Position numbers and translations under genes: made by a program. Positions 11,531-19,880 of a stretch of DNA of 64,000 nucleotides are shown here, piece by piece (within the stretch, counting starts at the first letter, position 1; each line of letters starts with the position of its first letter). The notes beneath the pieces were generated by a model that saw only the letters and a list, made by a program, of their open reading frames with translations, was not told where the DNA came from and searched no databases. The DNA comes from an uncultured Bacteroidales bacterium (lineage in GTDB: Bacteria; Bacteroidota; Bacteroidia; Bacteroidales; Paludibacteraceae), in the NCBI GenBank assembly GCA_946185835.1, contig CAMHKW010000001.1:1-64000 (forward strand). Direction: 5' to 3'.

Positions 11531-11590
11531 CTCTTTAAATCTCTTTATCTCTCTTTATCTCTCTTTATCTCTCTTTATCTCTCTTTATCT
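11531..11590. repeat. 10-bp microsatellite CTCTTTATCT
   Basis: Six consecutive 10-bp units: CTCTTTAAAT once, then CTCTTTATCT five times without change. The array directly follows the 11499-11527 terminator and precedes the TCTAAC-type repeats. Confidence 0.9.
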
Positions 11591-11600
11591 CTCCATTCTA

Positions 11601-11656
11601 TCTAACCTCTAACAGGCGTAGCCGGTCTAACTTCTAACAGGCGCAGCCGGTCTAAC
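11601..11656 (+). repeat. 25-bp TCTAAC-type repeat, locus 1
   Basis: Two units of TCTAACYTCTAACAG plus GCGYAGCCGG and a partial third. The last TCTAAC contains, on the opposite strand, the TAG stop of the MATE gene. Other loci are at 14381, 49226 and 63172. Confidence 0.85.
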
Positions 11657-12983
11657 AAATCCTTTTGTTTCTGAACCGCAAGTGAAACGATGCTGCGGCG
11701 AGCGAGAGTGCTATGATAAAGCTTATCCACATGCCTTTCACGCCCAAGCCGAGCGGGAACATAAGCAGGTAGCCCAATGGCAGCGCTATCACCACGTATG
11801 CCACGAAGGCGTATATCATGGGTCGGCGCACGTCGGTGATGCCTCGAAGCATGGCTGCACCAACGCACTGCAGACCGTCGGAGTACTGGAAGAGTCCGGC
11901 AAACACAAGCAAATCGGCTGCTATGTCTATCACTTGAGGGTCGTTGGTGAATAGGTATGGGATATAATGTCTGAGTCCGATCATCAGCGAAGCGCCTATG
12001 GTGTTCATCATCAGGACGAGGTGTATGCTGGCGCGTGCCGCCATCTGCATGGCGTGGTAGTCCCGAAGACCATACTGGTGGCTCACGCGTATGGTAGTGG
12101 CTGCACCTATGCCTAACGCCAGCATGAACGTGAGGTCGGCTATCTGATTGGCGATATGGTGCGCTGCCAGTGCCTCTTTCGAGATCCACCCCACCATGAT
12201 AAACGACAAGGTGAACAGTATGGTCTCCATCGTCGTCTGCATGCCTATCGGGAAGCCTACCTTAGCAAGCTGCCCGAGAAGTCGGCGACTGATGTTGTGC
12301 CGCGAGAAACCACGCAGATACTGCCGCCACTCAGCCTTGCTAAACATAGCGGTAAGGAATATCAGAGGCATCAGTATGGTGGCTATCAGGCTTGCCAAAC
12401 CCGCACCGAAGGCACCCATCGCAGGCAATCCCCAATGACCATAGATAAACACCCAGTTGAGGACGACATTCAGAAGGTTAAGAACCACGGAGATAAGCAT
12501 CGCTATGGTGGTGTTGCCTAACCCTTCCATAAACTGCTTAAATAGGCAGAAGAGCATAAAAGGCGTGAGGCCGACTACGCGTGTGACGAAATAAGGCAAG
12601 GCGGCTGCAGCTACCGATGGTTCCTGTCCCATATCGTCCATCAAGGGTATAAACACCACCAAGACGCTGCACGTGACGATGGTGAGAAGCAGACAGAAGA
12701 CGAGACCGTTGTGGAGCAGCCTGCGTATCTGCGAGTGCTCGTGCTGAACATACAACTGCCCCACCAAAGGCGTGATACCCATCATCGCACCCATGGCAAA
12801 CACCATGAAGGTGAAGAAGATACCATTGGCAAACGACACGGCTGCAAGGTCGGTGGTGGAATAATGACCTACCATCACACTGTCGACAATACCGATGATG
12901 GCTCCACCGAGCTGAGTGAGCATCACAGGGAAAGCAAGACGTAGATTACGCTTGTAGTATGGTATGTAAGATCTGATATCCAA
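11652..12983 (-). CDS. MATE-family multidrug/Na+ antiporter-like exporter
   Basis: An integral inner-membrane exporter with about 12 hydrophobic segments over 443 residues. MATE features include FPVMLTQLGGAIIGIVDSVMVGH in TM1 (first 20 of it: FPVMLTQLGGAIIGIVDSVM), GITPLVGQLYV, EGLGNTTIAM and GIGAATTIRVSHQYG. The only in-frame ATG before TM1 is at 13145, which lies upstream of the -7 box at 13056-13063 and so cannot be transcribed from it. I therefore chose the TTG at 12983, giving MDIRSYIPYYKRNLRLAFP and a normal MATE length. Substrate unknown. Confidence 0.85.
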   Translation of the reverse strand: MDIRSYIPYYKRNLRLAFPVMLTQLGGAIIGIVDSVMVGHYSTTDLAAVSFANGIFFTFMVFAMGAMMGITPLVGQLYVQHEHSQIRRLLHNGLVFCLLLTIVTCSVLVVFIPLMDDMGQEPSVAAAALPYFVTRVVGLTPFMLFCLFKQFMEGLGNTTIAMLISVVLNLLNVVLNWVFIYGHWGLPAMGAFGAGLASLIATILMPLIFLTAMFSKAEWRQYLRGFSRHNISRRLLGQLAKVGFPIGMQTTMETILFTLSFIMVGWISKEALAAHHIANQIADLTFMLALGIGAATTIRVSHQYGLRDYHAMQMAARASIHLVLMMNTIGASLMIGLRHYIPYLFTNDPQVIDIAADLLVFAGLFQYSDGLQCVGAAMLRGITDVRRPMIYAFVAYVVIALPLGYLLMFPLGLGVKGMWISFIIALSLAAASFHLRFRNKRIC

Positions 12984-13029
12984 TATCGTTGAAGAATATT
13001 TTTTATGGTCTTTTGAGGATTTCGTGCGT

Positions 13030-13043
13030 GTGGCACGTGCCAC
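13030..13043. promoter_or_regulatory. Perfect 14-bp palindrome near the MATE transcription start
   Basis: GTGGCACGTGCCAC is its own reverse complement. It lies just downstream of the minus-strand -7 box at 13056-13063, about where transcription of the MATE gene should begin. This is a plausible operator for a dimeric regulator; the regulator is unknown. Confidence 0.45.
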
Positions 13044-13055
13044 TCGCGGCAACTG

Positions 13056-13063
13056 CAAAATTA
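13056..13063 (-). promoter_or_regulatory. -7 box for the MATE gene
   Basis: Reads TAATTTTG on the minus strand and fits TAnnTTTG. It excludes the upstream ATG at 13145 as the start of the MATE protein if this is the main promoter. Confidence 0.55.
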
Positions 13064-13091
13064 CTATATTTTTCTGACATGCCCAAGTCCG

Positions 13092-13123
13092 TTTGTATAT
13101 AACAATATTTTTCCGTAACTTTG
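13092..13123 (+). promoter_or_regulatory. Promoter for the DUF5063 gene
   Basis: -7 box TAACTTTG at 13116-13123 with TTTG at 13092-13095, 20 nt apart. It is divergent from the MATE promoter and 39 nt ahead of the ATG at 13162. Confidence 0.65.
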
Positions 13124-13161
13124 CAGCCACGTAAAAAATAAGCAATAATAAATAAGAAATA

Positions 13162-13674
13162 ATGAAAAGTCCTGTCTATCGTCAAGACGTCATCGATTTC
13201 GTCACGGTGTCGGTCCAGACTTGTCTGCTGTTAGAGCAGGCTACCGACCAGACGCACGATGACTTTGTCGACAAACTGTGCAAGCTCTTACCCTTGTTGT
13301 ATCTGAAGACACGTATGCTGACATCTGTGGAGCCGTCGGAAGACGCCGAAGTGCAAGCCTTTACTACCGAAGAAGACTACAACATGGTGAGCTTCGGAGT
13401 GCGGCAGCTGCTCGGTAGCGACGATGCTTATATGGAAGTGTTCGTGGAAGATATGCGTTATTCCGACACCCCCATCACGTGTTTTATCTCCGAAGACCTC
13501 GCCGACATCTACCAACCCCTCAAAGACATGGCGCTCAACTATCAGACGCAGGTCGACGATACTATGTACGAGGCTGTCAGCTGGTGTCTTGTGCAGTTCC
13601 GGCAGTATTGGGGACAGAAGCTTCTGAACGTGCTACGACCGCTGCATGCCCTCTCTTATAACACTGAAGAATAA
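13162..13674 (+). CDS. DUF5063 domain protein
   Basis: A 170-residue acidic cytosolic protein without signal peptide or membrane segment. It matches the Bacteroidota DUF5063 pattern: an N-terminal helix with VYRQDVIDFVTVSVQTCLLL, a central MVSFGVRQLLGSDDAYMEVF, and a C-terminal QFRQYWGQKLLNVLRPLHAL. The function of the family is unknown. It is followed after 4 nt by an RNase D-like exonuclease gene, so the two are probably expressed together. Confidence 0.8.
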   Translation: MKSPVYRQDVIDFVTVSVQTCLLLEQATDQTHDDFVDKLCKLLPLLYLKTRMLTSVEPSEDAEVQAFTTEEDYNMVSFGVRQLLGSDDAYMEVFVEDMRYSDTPITCFISEDLADIYQPLKDMALNYQTQVDDTMYEAVSWCLVQFRQYWGQKLLNVLRPLHALSYNTEE

Positions 13675-13678
13675 TCGT

Positions 13679-14392
13679 ATGCATCACTACGAACGTCATA
13701 TCAGCAAAGAGCAGATCGCTGCCTTGCCACTCGTCAGCTTCGAGGGTGAGGTGCATGTGGTCAATACCAAAGAGGCTGTGGCACCGGCGTTGGAATACCT
13801 CAACCGACAAAAAGTGGTAGGGGTCGACACCGAAGCACGACCATCGTTTCAGAGAGGACAACATTTCCCCACAGCCTTAGTTCAGATCGCCACTCTCAAA
13901 CGCTGCTACCTGTTTCAGATCAATAAGATAGGGATGACCGACGAACTCGCTGCTTTCTTCGAGAACGAACAGATAAAAAAAGTGGGTTTGGCTTTTCGCG
14001 ACGACCTCGGCGGACTACGCAGTCAGCACCCTTTCGCCCCGGCTAACTGTGTCGACATCCAGCAGATCGTCAACTCGTATGGTATCTTCGACCTTGGCTT
14101 GCAGAAGGTGTATGCCATTGTCTTCGGACAGCGTATCTCTAAGAGTCAGCAGCTGACCAACTGGGATACTCCCACTCTCACTCTCGAGCAGGCTCGATAC
14201 GCCTCCACCGATGCGTGGGCTACACTGCGTATCTACTTGCGACTCACCAAGCGACGTCCACTACCGAAGGCAGTAGTGGAGAAGATGCGGGCAGAAGAGA
14301 AAGAGCTGATGATACGTCATCAGCAAGAGATGATGCAGCAAAAGAAAGAAGAAGAACAACAAACAAAGAACGAACCACCATCTAACCTCTAA
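13679..14392 (+). CDS. RNase D-like 3'-5' exonuclease (DEDD family)
   Basis: A 237-residue DEDDy-type exonuclease domain. Exo I is VGVDTEARPSF, with the paired acidic residues of DTE, near residue 53. An Exo II-like FRDDLGGL follows, and Exo III is YASTDAWATLRIY near residue 185. There is no HRDC domain, so it is shorter than classical RNase D. The ATG at 13679, just after the upstream stop, gives MHHYERHISKEQI; an earlier ATG at 13646 would overlap the DUF5063 gene. The last three codons and the TAA stop (SNL*) lie inside the TCTAAC repeat array. Confidence 0.85.
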   Translation: MHHYERHISKEQIAALPLVSFEGEVHVVNTKEAVAPALEYLNRQKVVGVDTEARPSFQRGQHFPTALVQIATLKRCYLFQINKIGMTDELAAFFENEQIKKVGLAFRDDLGGLRSQHPFAPANCVDIQQIVNSYGIFDLGLQKVYAIVFGQRISKSQQLTNWDTPTLTLEQARYASTDAWATLRIYLRLTKRRPLPKAVVEKMRAEEKELMIRHQQEMMQQKKEEEQQTKNEPPSNL

Positions 14393-14520
14393 CAGACGTA
14401 TTCTGTCTAACTTCTAACAGACGTAGTCGGTCTAACCTCTAACAGACGTATTCGGTCTAACCTCTAACAGACGTATTCTGTCTAACTTCTAACAGACGAA
14501 GTCGGTCTAACTTCTAACAT
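14381..14520 (+). repeat. 25-bp TCTAAC-type repeat, locus 2 (longest)
   Basis: Five full 25-bp units at 14381, 14406, 14431, 14456 and 14481 plus a partial at 14506. Each is TCTAACYTCTAACAG followed by ACG and a variable WRKTCKG tail. The array supplies the last codons and stop of the exonuclease gene and ends a few bases before the ATG of the next gene at 14526. Confidence 0.93.
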
Positions 14521-14525
14521 CTACA

Positions 14526-15704
14526 ATGACAATTATCTATCTCAAGAAAAACAAGGAAGAGTCGCTTTTGCGCTATCACCCGTGGGTGTTCTCGGGCGCG
14601 GTGGCTCATGTAGCAGGCTCGCCCCAAGAGGGTGAGGTGGTTGCCGTGCGCAACAGTGCCGGTGAGCCGATGGGCGTGGGACATTACCAAGAAGGCAGCA
14701 TCGTATGCCGAATGCTCGACTTCTTCTGCGACACCCTGCCGCAAGACTTCTACTACACTCGACTGCTTGCCGCTTACCGAATGAGAGAGCAACTGCAACT
14801 CATCACTCCCGATAACAACACCTACCGTCTGGTGCATGGCGAAGGCGACTTCCTGCCCGGACTGATAGTCGACGTCTACGACGACACCGCCGTGCTGCAA
14901 GCACATAGCGCCGGAATGCACCGCGACAGACACGAGATAGCCGAGGCACTTTGCCGTGTGGTGCCAAACCTGAAAAACGTATATTATAAGTCGGAGTCGA
15001 CACTGCCCTTCCGCCGAGCTTTCAACGACATCAAAGACGGATATCTCGTCGGCTCGGAGTCGACGTGCCTCGCCACAGAAAACGGACTGACCTTCGCTAT
15101 TGACTGGCTGCGCGGACAGAAGACAGGCTTCTTCGTCGACCAACGAGAGAACCGTGCCCTGCTGCAGCATTATGCCCAAGGCAGACAGGTGCTCAATATG
15201 TTCTGCTACACCGGCGGCTTCTCGGTCTACGCCTTGCGTGGCGGTGCCAAACGTGTGGTGTCGGTCGACAGCTCTGCCAAGGCTATACAGCTCACCGAGC
15301 AGAACGTTAAGCGTAACTTCCCCGATACCGACCGCCATACCGCCGTTTGCCGCGATGCGTTCGACTTCCTCAACGACATCCGCCCTGAGGAATACGACCT
15401 TATCGTGCTCGACCCGCCTGCCTTCGCTAAACACCGCGATGCCGTGAGAAACGCGCTGCAAGGCTACAAACGACTTAATGCCAAGGCGTTCGAGAAGATA
15501 GCACCGGGCGGACTGCTCTTCACCTTCTCGTGCTCACAGGCGGTAAGCAAAGAGATGTTCCGACTGGCGGTGTTCTCCGCAGCTGCCATCAGCGGAAGAA
15601 AAGTGCGTATCTTGCACCAACTCCAGCAGCCGCAAGACCACCCCATCAACATCTACCACCCCGAAGGAGAATACCTCAAAGGGCTCGTACTCTACGTCGA
15701 ATAA
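14526..15704 (+). CDS. rlmI: Class I SAM-dependent 23S rRNA m5C methyltransferase (RlmI-like)
   Basis: A 392-residue protein of the RlmI/YccW family, which methylates C1962 of 23S rRNA in E. coli. It has an N-terminal PUA domain (MTIIYLKKNKEESLLRYHPW, VFSGAV), a middle segment with GEGDFLPGLIVDVYDDTAVL, and a Rossmann methyltransferase domain. That domain shows GQKTGFFVDQRENR, VLNMFCYTGGFSVYALRGGA (SAM binding, near residue 222), VVSVDSSAKA, LIVLDPPAFAK (near residue 297) and the conserved TFSCSQ. The full-length domain order supports the call; the exact target base is inferred. Confidence 0.87.
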   Translation: MTIIYLKKNKEESLLRYHPWVFSGAVAHVAGSPQEGEVVAVRNSAGEPMGVGHYQEGSIVCRMLDFFCDTLPQDFYYTRLLAAYRMREQLQLITPDNNTYRLVHGEGDFLPGLIVDVYDDTAVLQAHSAGMHRDRHEIAEALCRVVPNLKNVYYKSESTLPFRRAFNDIKDGYLVGSESTCLATENGLTFAIDWLRGQKTGFFVDQRENRALLQHYAQGRQVLNMFCYTGGFSVYALRGGAKRVVSVDSSAKAIQLTEQNVKRNFPDTDRHTAVCRDAFDFLNDIRPEEYDLIVLDPPAFAKHRDAVRNALQGYKRLNAKAFEKIAPGGLLFTFSCSQAVSKEMFRLAVFSAAAISGRKVRILHQLQQPQDHPINIYHPEGEYLKGLVLYVE

Positions 15705-15715
15705 ACTAATCATAT

Positions 15716-15746
15716 AGCTATCGCCGGTCATAAACCGGCGATAGCT
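15716..15746. terminator. Perfect 13-bp hairpin spanning a stop codon
   Basis: AGCTATCGCCGGT (15716-15728) is the exact complement of ACCGGCGATAGCT (15734-15746), with loop CATAA. The inner part holds the TGA stop and the last codons of the minus-strand gene ending at 15728. There is no strong T-run on either side. It lies between convergent genes and probably acts as a shared 3' end. Confidence 0.6.
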
Positions 15747-16531
15747 GTTAAGGTGTTGTCTTCATTAAGCACATCTATATCCATACCTTCTGTTTTGGTA
15801 TAACGGATGCCATGTCTGTCAAGGCGGCGGATAAGCCAATACATGTCGCCATGAGTTCCATTTTCGAGTCTTTCACCTGTACGTATGAGTGTGTTCTTCA
15901 GACCCTTAATAGTCTTTACTTTGAGCATTCGTTTCACTTCTTCGAGGTCGATGTCAGAATATGTCTCTTGTCTGTGGGTTTCAAAGTAGTTAGGGTATAA
16001 CTCCGGATTAGGATTCTCGTCGAGCACACTGTATATGTCAATCTTCAGCTTACCGTTACCGATGGCGATTTCTACGTTTTCGTATTCTGCTTCTTCTGTA
16101 TAAGTGGGCAACTCAAAGCGAACATAATCATCGCCTAAAAACGCCTTGGCATCTATACGCAGTGTAGTCATCTCAACACAGATGTGAGGCATGAAATCAT
16201 AAGTCCTTTCAGTATCTGAAAAGTAACTCGGAGTGTAAATGCGAAGAAAATCCGTAAGGCGGATAAAAAGCTCGGACTTAACGTATCGTGCAAGTTCGTG
16301 AAATACAATGTTCGGATGCTTAACGACAGTCGACAACAATTCGACATAATCTTGCCGATCTAAAGAAAATTCCTTGTAACGAAAAGCAATAGATGATGAG
16401 TTATCGTCAATGCACAATAACTTGAATAGACAGAGAATTCTATCGGCAGAGTGATACTTGTTTTCTACAAACGCCTTGACTTCGGCGCGCAATTGCTCCC
16501 GACGAGCAGAGAAATACTCAGAAAGTGTCAT
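15728..16531 (-). CDS. Protein of unknown function
   Basis: A 267-residue cytosolic protein, with no signal peptide or membrane segment, that I do not recognise. The N-terminus is charged and helical (MTLSEYFSARREQLRAEVKA). The middle has FHELARYVKSELFIRLTDFL and HICVEMTTLRIDAKAFLGDD. The C-terminal third has KTIKGLKNTLIRTGERLENG and YWLIRRLDRHGIRYTKTEGM. A -7 box at 16620-16627 lies about 90 nt upstream, and the 16540-16575 region carries two copies of AATTTAATGGTTAGT. It stands alone between convergent and divergent neighbours. Confidence 0.65.
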   Translation of the reverse strand: MTLSEYFSARREQLRAEVKAFVENKYHSADRILCLFKLLCIDDNSSSIAFRYKEFSLDRQDYVELLSTVVKHPNIVFHELARYVKSELFIRLTDFLRIYTPSYFSDTERTYDFMPHICVEMTTLRIDAKAFLGDDYVRFELPTYTEEAEYENVEIAIGNGKLKIDIYSVLDENPNPELYPNYFETHRQETYSDIDLEEVKRMLKVKTIKGLKNTLIRTGERLENGTHGDMYWLIRRLDRHGIRYTKTEGMDIDVLNEDNTLTAIAGL

Positions 16532-16539
16532 AATGTAAG

Positions 16540-16627
16540 AATTTAATGGTTAGTAATAGTAATTTAATGGTTAGTGTTTGTAAAGATGTCAGTGAGGTGC
16601 CTCTTTCAAGACAACCTCGCAAAGATA
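16540..16627 (-). promoter_or_regulatory. Leader and promoter of the unknown gene
   Basis: The minus-strand -7 box TATCTTTG is at 16627-16620. Within the presumed leader, AATTTAATGGTTAGT occurs twice, 21 bp apart. The stretch 16628-16778 shows nothing else recognisable. Confidence 0.5.
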
Positions 16628-16778
16628 ATGGTTTTCCATAGATAATACCAAATAAAAAAGTAAAAATTTTTTTTCTTCTTAGACCCAAACAAACCGCCGA
16701 TAAAGGCTGTAGTCCGATATATACTGAACTGACGGCTGCATCGAAAATAATGCAGCAAGAAAAGATTTTTCAGAAAAA

Positions 16779-16810
16779 TTTGCGTATTTGAAAATAATAA
16801 ACTACCTTTG
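16779..16810 (+). promoter_or_regulatory. Promoter for tRNA-Cys
   Basis: -7 box TACCTTTG at 16803-16810 with TTTG at 16779-16782, a 20-nt spacer. It lies 20 nt ahead of the tRNA. Confidence 0.65.
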
Positions 16811-16829
16811 CACCCGCAAAATGAGAAAG

Positions 16830-16900
16830 GGTACCTTGCCCGAGTGGTTAGGGACCGGTCTGCAAAACCGGGGACAGCGGTTCGAATCTGCTAGGTACCT
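16830..16900 (+). tRNA. tRNA-Cys (GCA)
   Basis: The 71-nt cloverleaf has acceptor GGTACCT/AGGTACC, anticodon stem CCGGT/ACCGG with loop CTGCAAA (anticodon GCA), a T-arm with TTCGAAT, and the U73 discriminator typical of cysteine tRNA. The 3' CCA is not encoded. A terminator hairpin follows directly. Confidence 0.95.
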
Positions 16901-16905
16901 CACAG

Positions 16906-16932
16906 AAAAGCTGTCGGGTGGCAGCTTTTTTT
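16906..16932 (+). terminator. Terminator after tRNA-Cys
   Basis: AAAAGCTG (16906-16913) pairs with CAGCTTTT (16922-16929) over TCGGGTGG, followed by T residues. Confidence 0.8.
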
Positions 16933-16991
16933 AATTTATAGCAGTCACCGACTAAAGCATGCCTCAATAAATCAATTTTAGTATACGACTC

Positions 16992-18431
16992 ATGGCAGAA
17001 AAGATAATCACCGATATCACTAATTCCGATTATAAGTACGGCTTCACTACCGATGTCGACACCGACATCATCTCCGTCGGACTCGACGAACAAGTCGTGA
17101 GACTCATCTCAGCCAAGAAAGGGGAACCCGACTGGCTGCTCGACTTCCGACTCAAGGCGTATCGCCGGTGGAAAGAGATGAAAGTGCCCACGTGGGCGCA
17201 CCTGAGAATACCTGAAATCGACTTCCAGAAAATCTCGTATTTCGCTGCCCCTAAGACGCGTGCCAATGCCGATGGCTCATCCGACATCGACCCCGAGCTG
17301 ATGCGCACCTTCGACAAACTCGGCATACCTCTCGAAGAACGTGCCGCACTCGCAGGCAACATGGCTGTCGACGCAGTGATGGACTCCGTCAGCGTCAAGA
17401 CTACATTCCGCGAGACACTACGAGAGAAAGGAATCATCTTCTGCTCTATCTCTGAGGCGGTCAGAGAATACCCCGAACTTGTCAAACGCTACTTAGGCTC
17501 GGTCGTTCCCCCTACCGACAACTTCTACGCCGCTCTTAACTCGGCAGTCTTCTCCGACGGCTCGTTTGTGTATGTGCCTAAAGGGGTGCGATGCCCGATG
17601 GAGCTGAGCACCTATTTCCGCATCAACGCCGCCGGAACAGGACAGTTCGAACGTACTCTGCTCATAGCCGACGAAGGAGCCTACCTCAGCTATCTCGAAG
17701 GATGCACCGCACCCATGAGAGACGAAAACCAACTGCATGCCGCCATCGTAGAGATAATAGTGCACGACAATGCCGAAGTGAAGTACTCCACAGTGCAAAA
17801 CTGGTACCCGGGCGACAAGAACGGACGTGGCGGTATATATAACTTCGTCACCAAACGCGGACTGTGTCATAACAACGCTCGGCTGAGCTGGACACAGGTC
17901 GAAACAGGTAGCGCCATCACTTGGAAGTACCCATCATGTATACTTAAAGGCGATAACTCGTCGGCAGAGTTCTATTCTGTAGCACTCACCAACAACTACC
18001 AGCAGGCTGATACCGGCACTAAGATGATACACCTCGGGCGCAACACGCACTCACGTATCATTTCTAAAGGTATCTCTGCCGGAAAAAGCGAGAACTCATA
18101 TCGCGGACTCGTCAGAGTGGCGCCGACAGCCGATAACGCACGCAACTACTCCCAATGTGACTCGCTGCTGCTTGGTGACAAATGCGGGGCACATACCTTC
18201 CCCGTCATGCAAGTCGACAACAACAGCGCTGTGGTAGAACACGAAGCTACAACCTCGAAAATATCCGAAGACCAGCTCTTCTATTGCCAACAACGTGGAA
18301 TCGGTACCGAAGATGCCGTCGGACTCATAGTCAACGGCTACGCCAAAGAAGTACTGCAAAAACTGCCTATGGAGTTCGCTGTCGAAGCACAGAAACTCCT
18401 CCAAGTATCACTCGAAGGTGCCGTAGGATAA
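16992..18431 (+). CDS. sufB: Fe-S cluster assembly scaffold SufB
   Basis: Core scaffold of the SUF iron-sulfur assembly complex SufBCD in the cytosol. The 479 residues match full-length Suf[17 protein letters not shown] near residue 40, [55 protein letters not shown] and [20 protein letters not shown]. The C-terminal DKCGAHTFP carries a conserved Cys, followed by [20 protein letters not shown]. Unlike the usual sufB-sufC-sufD operon, no sufC or sufD lies nearby; the next downstream gene is a tRNA with its own promoter, then an unrelated phosphate transporter. Confidence 0.95.
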   Translation: MAEKIITDITNSDYKYGFTTDVDTDIISVGLDEQVVRLISAKKGEPDWLLDFRLKAYRRWKEMKVPTWAHLRIPEIDFQKISYFAAPKTRANADGSSDIDPELMRTFDKLGIPLEERAALAGNMAVDAVMDSVSVKTTFRETLREKGIIFCSISEAVREYPELVKRYLGSVVPPTDNFYAALNSAVFSDGSFVYVPKGVRCPMELSTYFRINAAGTGQFERTLLIADEGAYLSYLEGCTAPMRDENQLHAAIVEIIVHDNAEVKYSTVQNWYPGDKNGRGGIYNFVTKRGLCHNNARLSWTQVETGSAITWKYPSCILKGDNSSAEFYSVALTNNYQQADTGTKMIHLGRNTHSRIISKGISAGKSENSYRGLVRVAPTADNARNYSQCDSLLLGDKCGAHTFPVMQVDNNSAVVEHEATTSKISEDQLFYCQQRGIGTEDAVGLIVNGYAKEVLQKLPMEFAVEAQKLLQVSLEGAVG

Positions 18432-18460
18432 CTCATATCACAATAAAAATTAAAAAAACA

Positions 18461-18492
18461 TTTGGTGGTTTGAGAAAAATGTATTACCTTTG
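18461..18492 (+). promoter_or_regulatory. Promoter for initiator tRNA
   Basis: -7 box TACCTTTG at 18485-18492 and TTTG at 18461-18464, a 20-nt spacer. Confidence 0.65.
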
Positions 18493-18519
18493 CAGTCGCT
18501 TTCGTTAAGAGAGATATAT

Positions 18520-18591
<72 letters not shown>

Positions 18592-18597
18592 CACAAA

Positions 18598-18636
18598 AGC
18601 GGCATCATCCTTCGGACGATGCCGCTGCTTTTTTGC
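18598..18636 (+). terminator. Terminator after initiator tRNA
   Basis: AGCGGCATC pairs with GATGCCGCT in a hairpin capped by a TTCG-containing loop, followed by CTTTTTT. Confidence 0.8.
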
Positions 18637-18660
18637 TGCCGGTTTGTTCGGGAAATTGGG

Positions 18661-18738
18661 ATTTCGGTATTCCGGTATTCCGGTATTCCGACATCTCGAC
18701 ATCTCGTCATCTCGACATCCCGACATCCTGAAATCCCA
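18661..18738 (+). repeat. 9-bp CCCGACATC-type array, locus 1
   Basis: About eight degenerate 9-bp units (TTCCGGTAT, CTCGACATC, CTCGTCATC, CCCGACATC) fill the gap between the tRNA terminator and the stop of the Pit gene at 18747. Confidence 0.85.
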
Positions 18739-18746
18739 CAAAACTA

Positions 18747-19811
18747 TCAGATAAAGATGCTCACTATCCCATAGCAAGCGGCGCCTATCAGTGCGCTGAC
18801 CGGAATAGTCAGAAACCATGCCGTCACCATGTCGATGCTTACACCCCATCGTACTGCAGACAGTCGTTTCACAGAGCCCACGCCCATGATACTGCCTGAG
18901 ATGACATGTGTGGTCGAGACGGGTATCTTAAACAGCTGAGAGATACTGATGGTGATGGCGCCTGCCGTCTGTGCGCAGAAGCCTTCTACGGGCGTGATCT
19001 TAGTAATCTTATTACCCATTGTCTTGATGATACGCCAACCTCCTGACATCGTGCCGATGGCGATGGCGGTGAAGCAGGCGAAGGCTACCCATTCGGGCAC
19101 AGGTATGCCGTGAGCTGCCATCTCAGTGCTCTCGTGCAGCCAGTGGGGCAGTTGTGCTCCTGCCTGACGGAAGGCGACTAACGCGCAGGCAATGACACCT
19201 ATCTCTTTGGTCGAGTCGTTCAGACCATGACCCAACGACAAAAATGCCGACGAGAGAAGCTGCAACCGACGAAACCACTTGTCCATCTTATGCGGCTTGG
19301 TGCGACGGAACACCCACGTCGTGAAAATCATTATCAGGTTACCGGCAATAAAGCCTATCAGAGGGGCAACAAAGATGAAAAGCACTATCTTGCCAACCGT
19401 CGACCACATCACCGCATGCCATCCGCAGGCGGCTACTGCCGAACCTACTAAACCGCCTATCAGTGTGTGCGACGAAGAAGACGGTATGCCCTTCCACCAA
19501 GTGAACAGACTCCAAGAGATAGCTGCCACCAATCCGCCTATCATTATAGGAAGTATCATCTCGACCGACGAGGTGGCTTGTACTACCGACGTGTCAACGG
19601 TCTTCTGAACCGTCTCTGCCACGCCAAAGCCTATCAAATACTTGGCAAGGAAAAAAGCAATGAAATTGAATGAAGCTGCCCAGATGACAGCCTGCACGGG
19701 TGTTAACACTTTGGTGCTGACTACAGTGGCTATACTATTCGCGGCATCGTGGAAACCATTGATGAAGTCGAAGCCAATGCAGAGAATGATGATAGTGATG
19801 ATATAAACCAT
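18747..19811 (-). CDS. pit: Low-affinity inorganic phosphate transporter (Pit family)
   Basis: An integral inner-membrane phosphate symporter of about 354 residues. Signature segments are FDFINGFHDAANSIATVVST at the N-terminus and its inverted-topology counterpart ISQLFKIPVSTTHVISGSIM near the C-terminus, with GIPSSSSHTLIGGLVGSAVA in between. The ATG at 19811 puts the first membrane helix at the N-terminus; an in-frame ATG at 19838 is possible. It lies 69 nt downstream of the DUF47 gene, its usual partner, and is probably transcribed with it from the promoter at 20562-20569. Confidence 0.9.
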   Translation of the reverse strand: MVYIITIIILCIGFDFINGFHDAANSIATVVSTKVLTPVQAVIWAASFNFIAFFLAKYLIGFGVAETVQKTVDTSVVQATSSVEMILPIMIGGLVAAISWSLFTWWKGIPSSSSHTLIGGLVGSAVAACGWHAVMWSTVGKIVLFIFVAPLIGFIAGNLIMIFTTWVFRRTKPHKMDKWFRRLQLLSSAFLSLGHGLNDSTKEIGVIACALVAFRQAGAQLPHWLHESTEMAAHGIPVPEWVAFACFTAIAIGTMSGGWRIIKTMGNKITKITPVEGFCAQTAGAITISISQLFKIPVSTTHVISGSIMGVGSVKRLSAVRWGVSIDMVTAWFLTIPVSALIGAACYGIVSIFI

Positions 19812-19880
19812 GGTGTATAAAATAAATTGATATCGCACCGCAACTATGTTGATGATGCAATATCAATAGTGAGAATCATG

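Noticed and set aside
14381-14520. CRISPR array
   Set aside because: Units are contiguous with no spacers and no cas genes are present.
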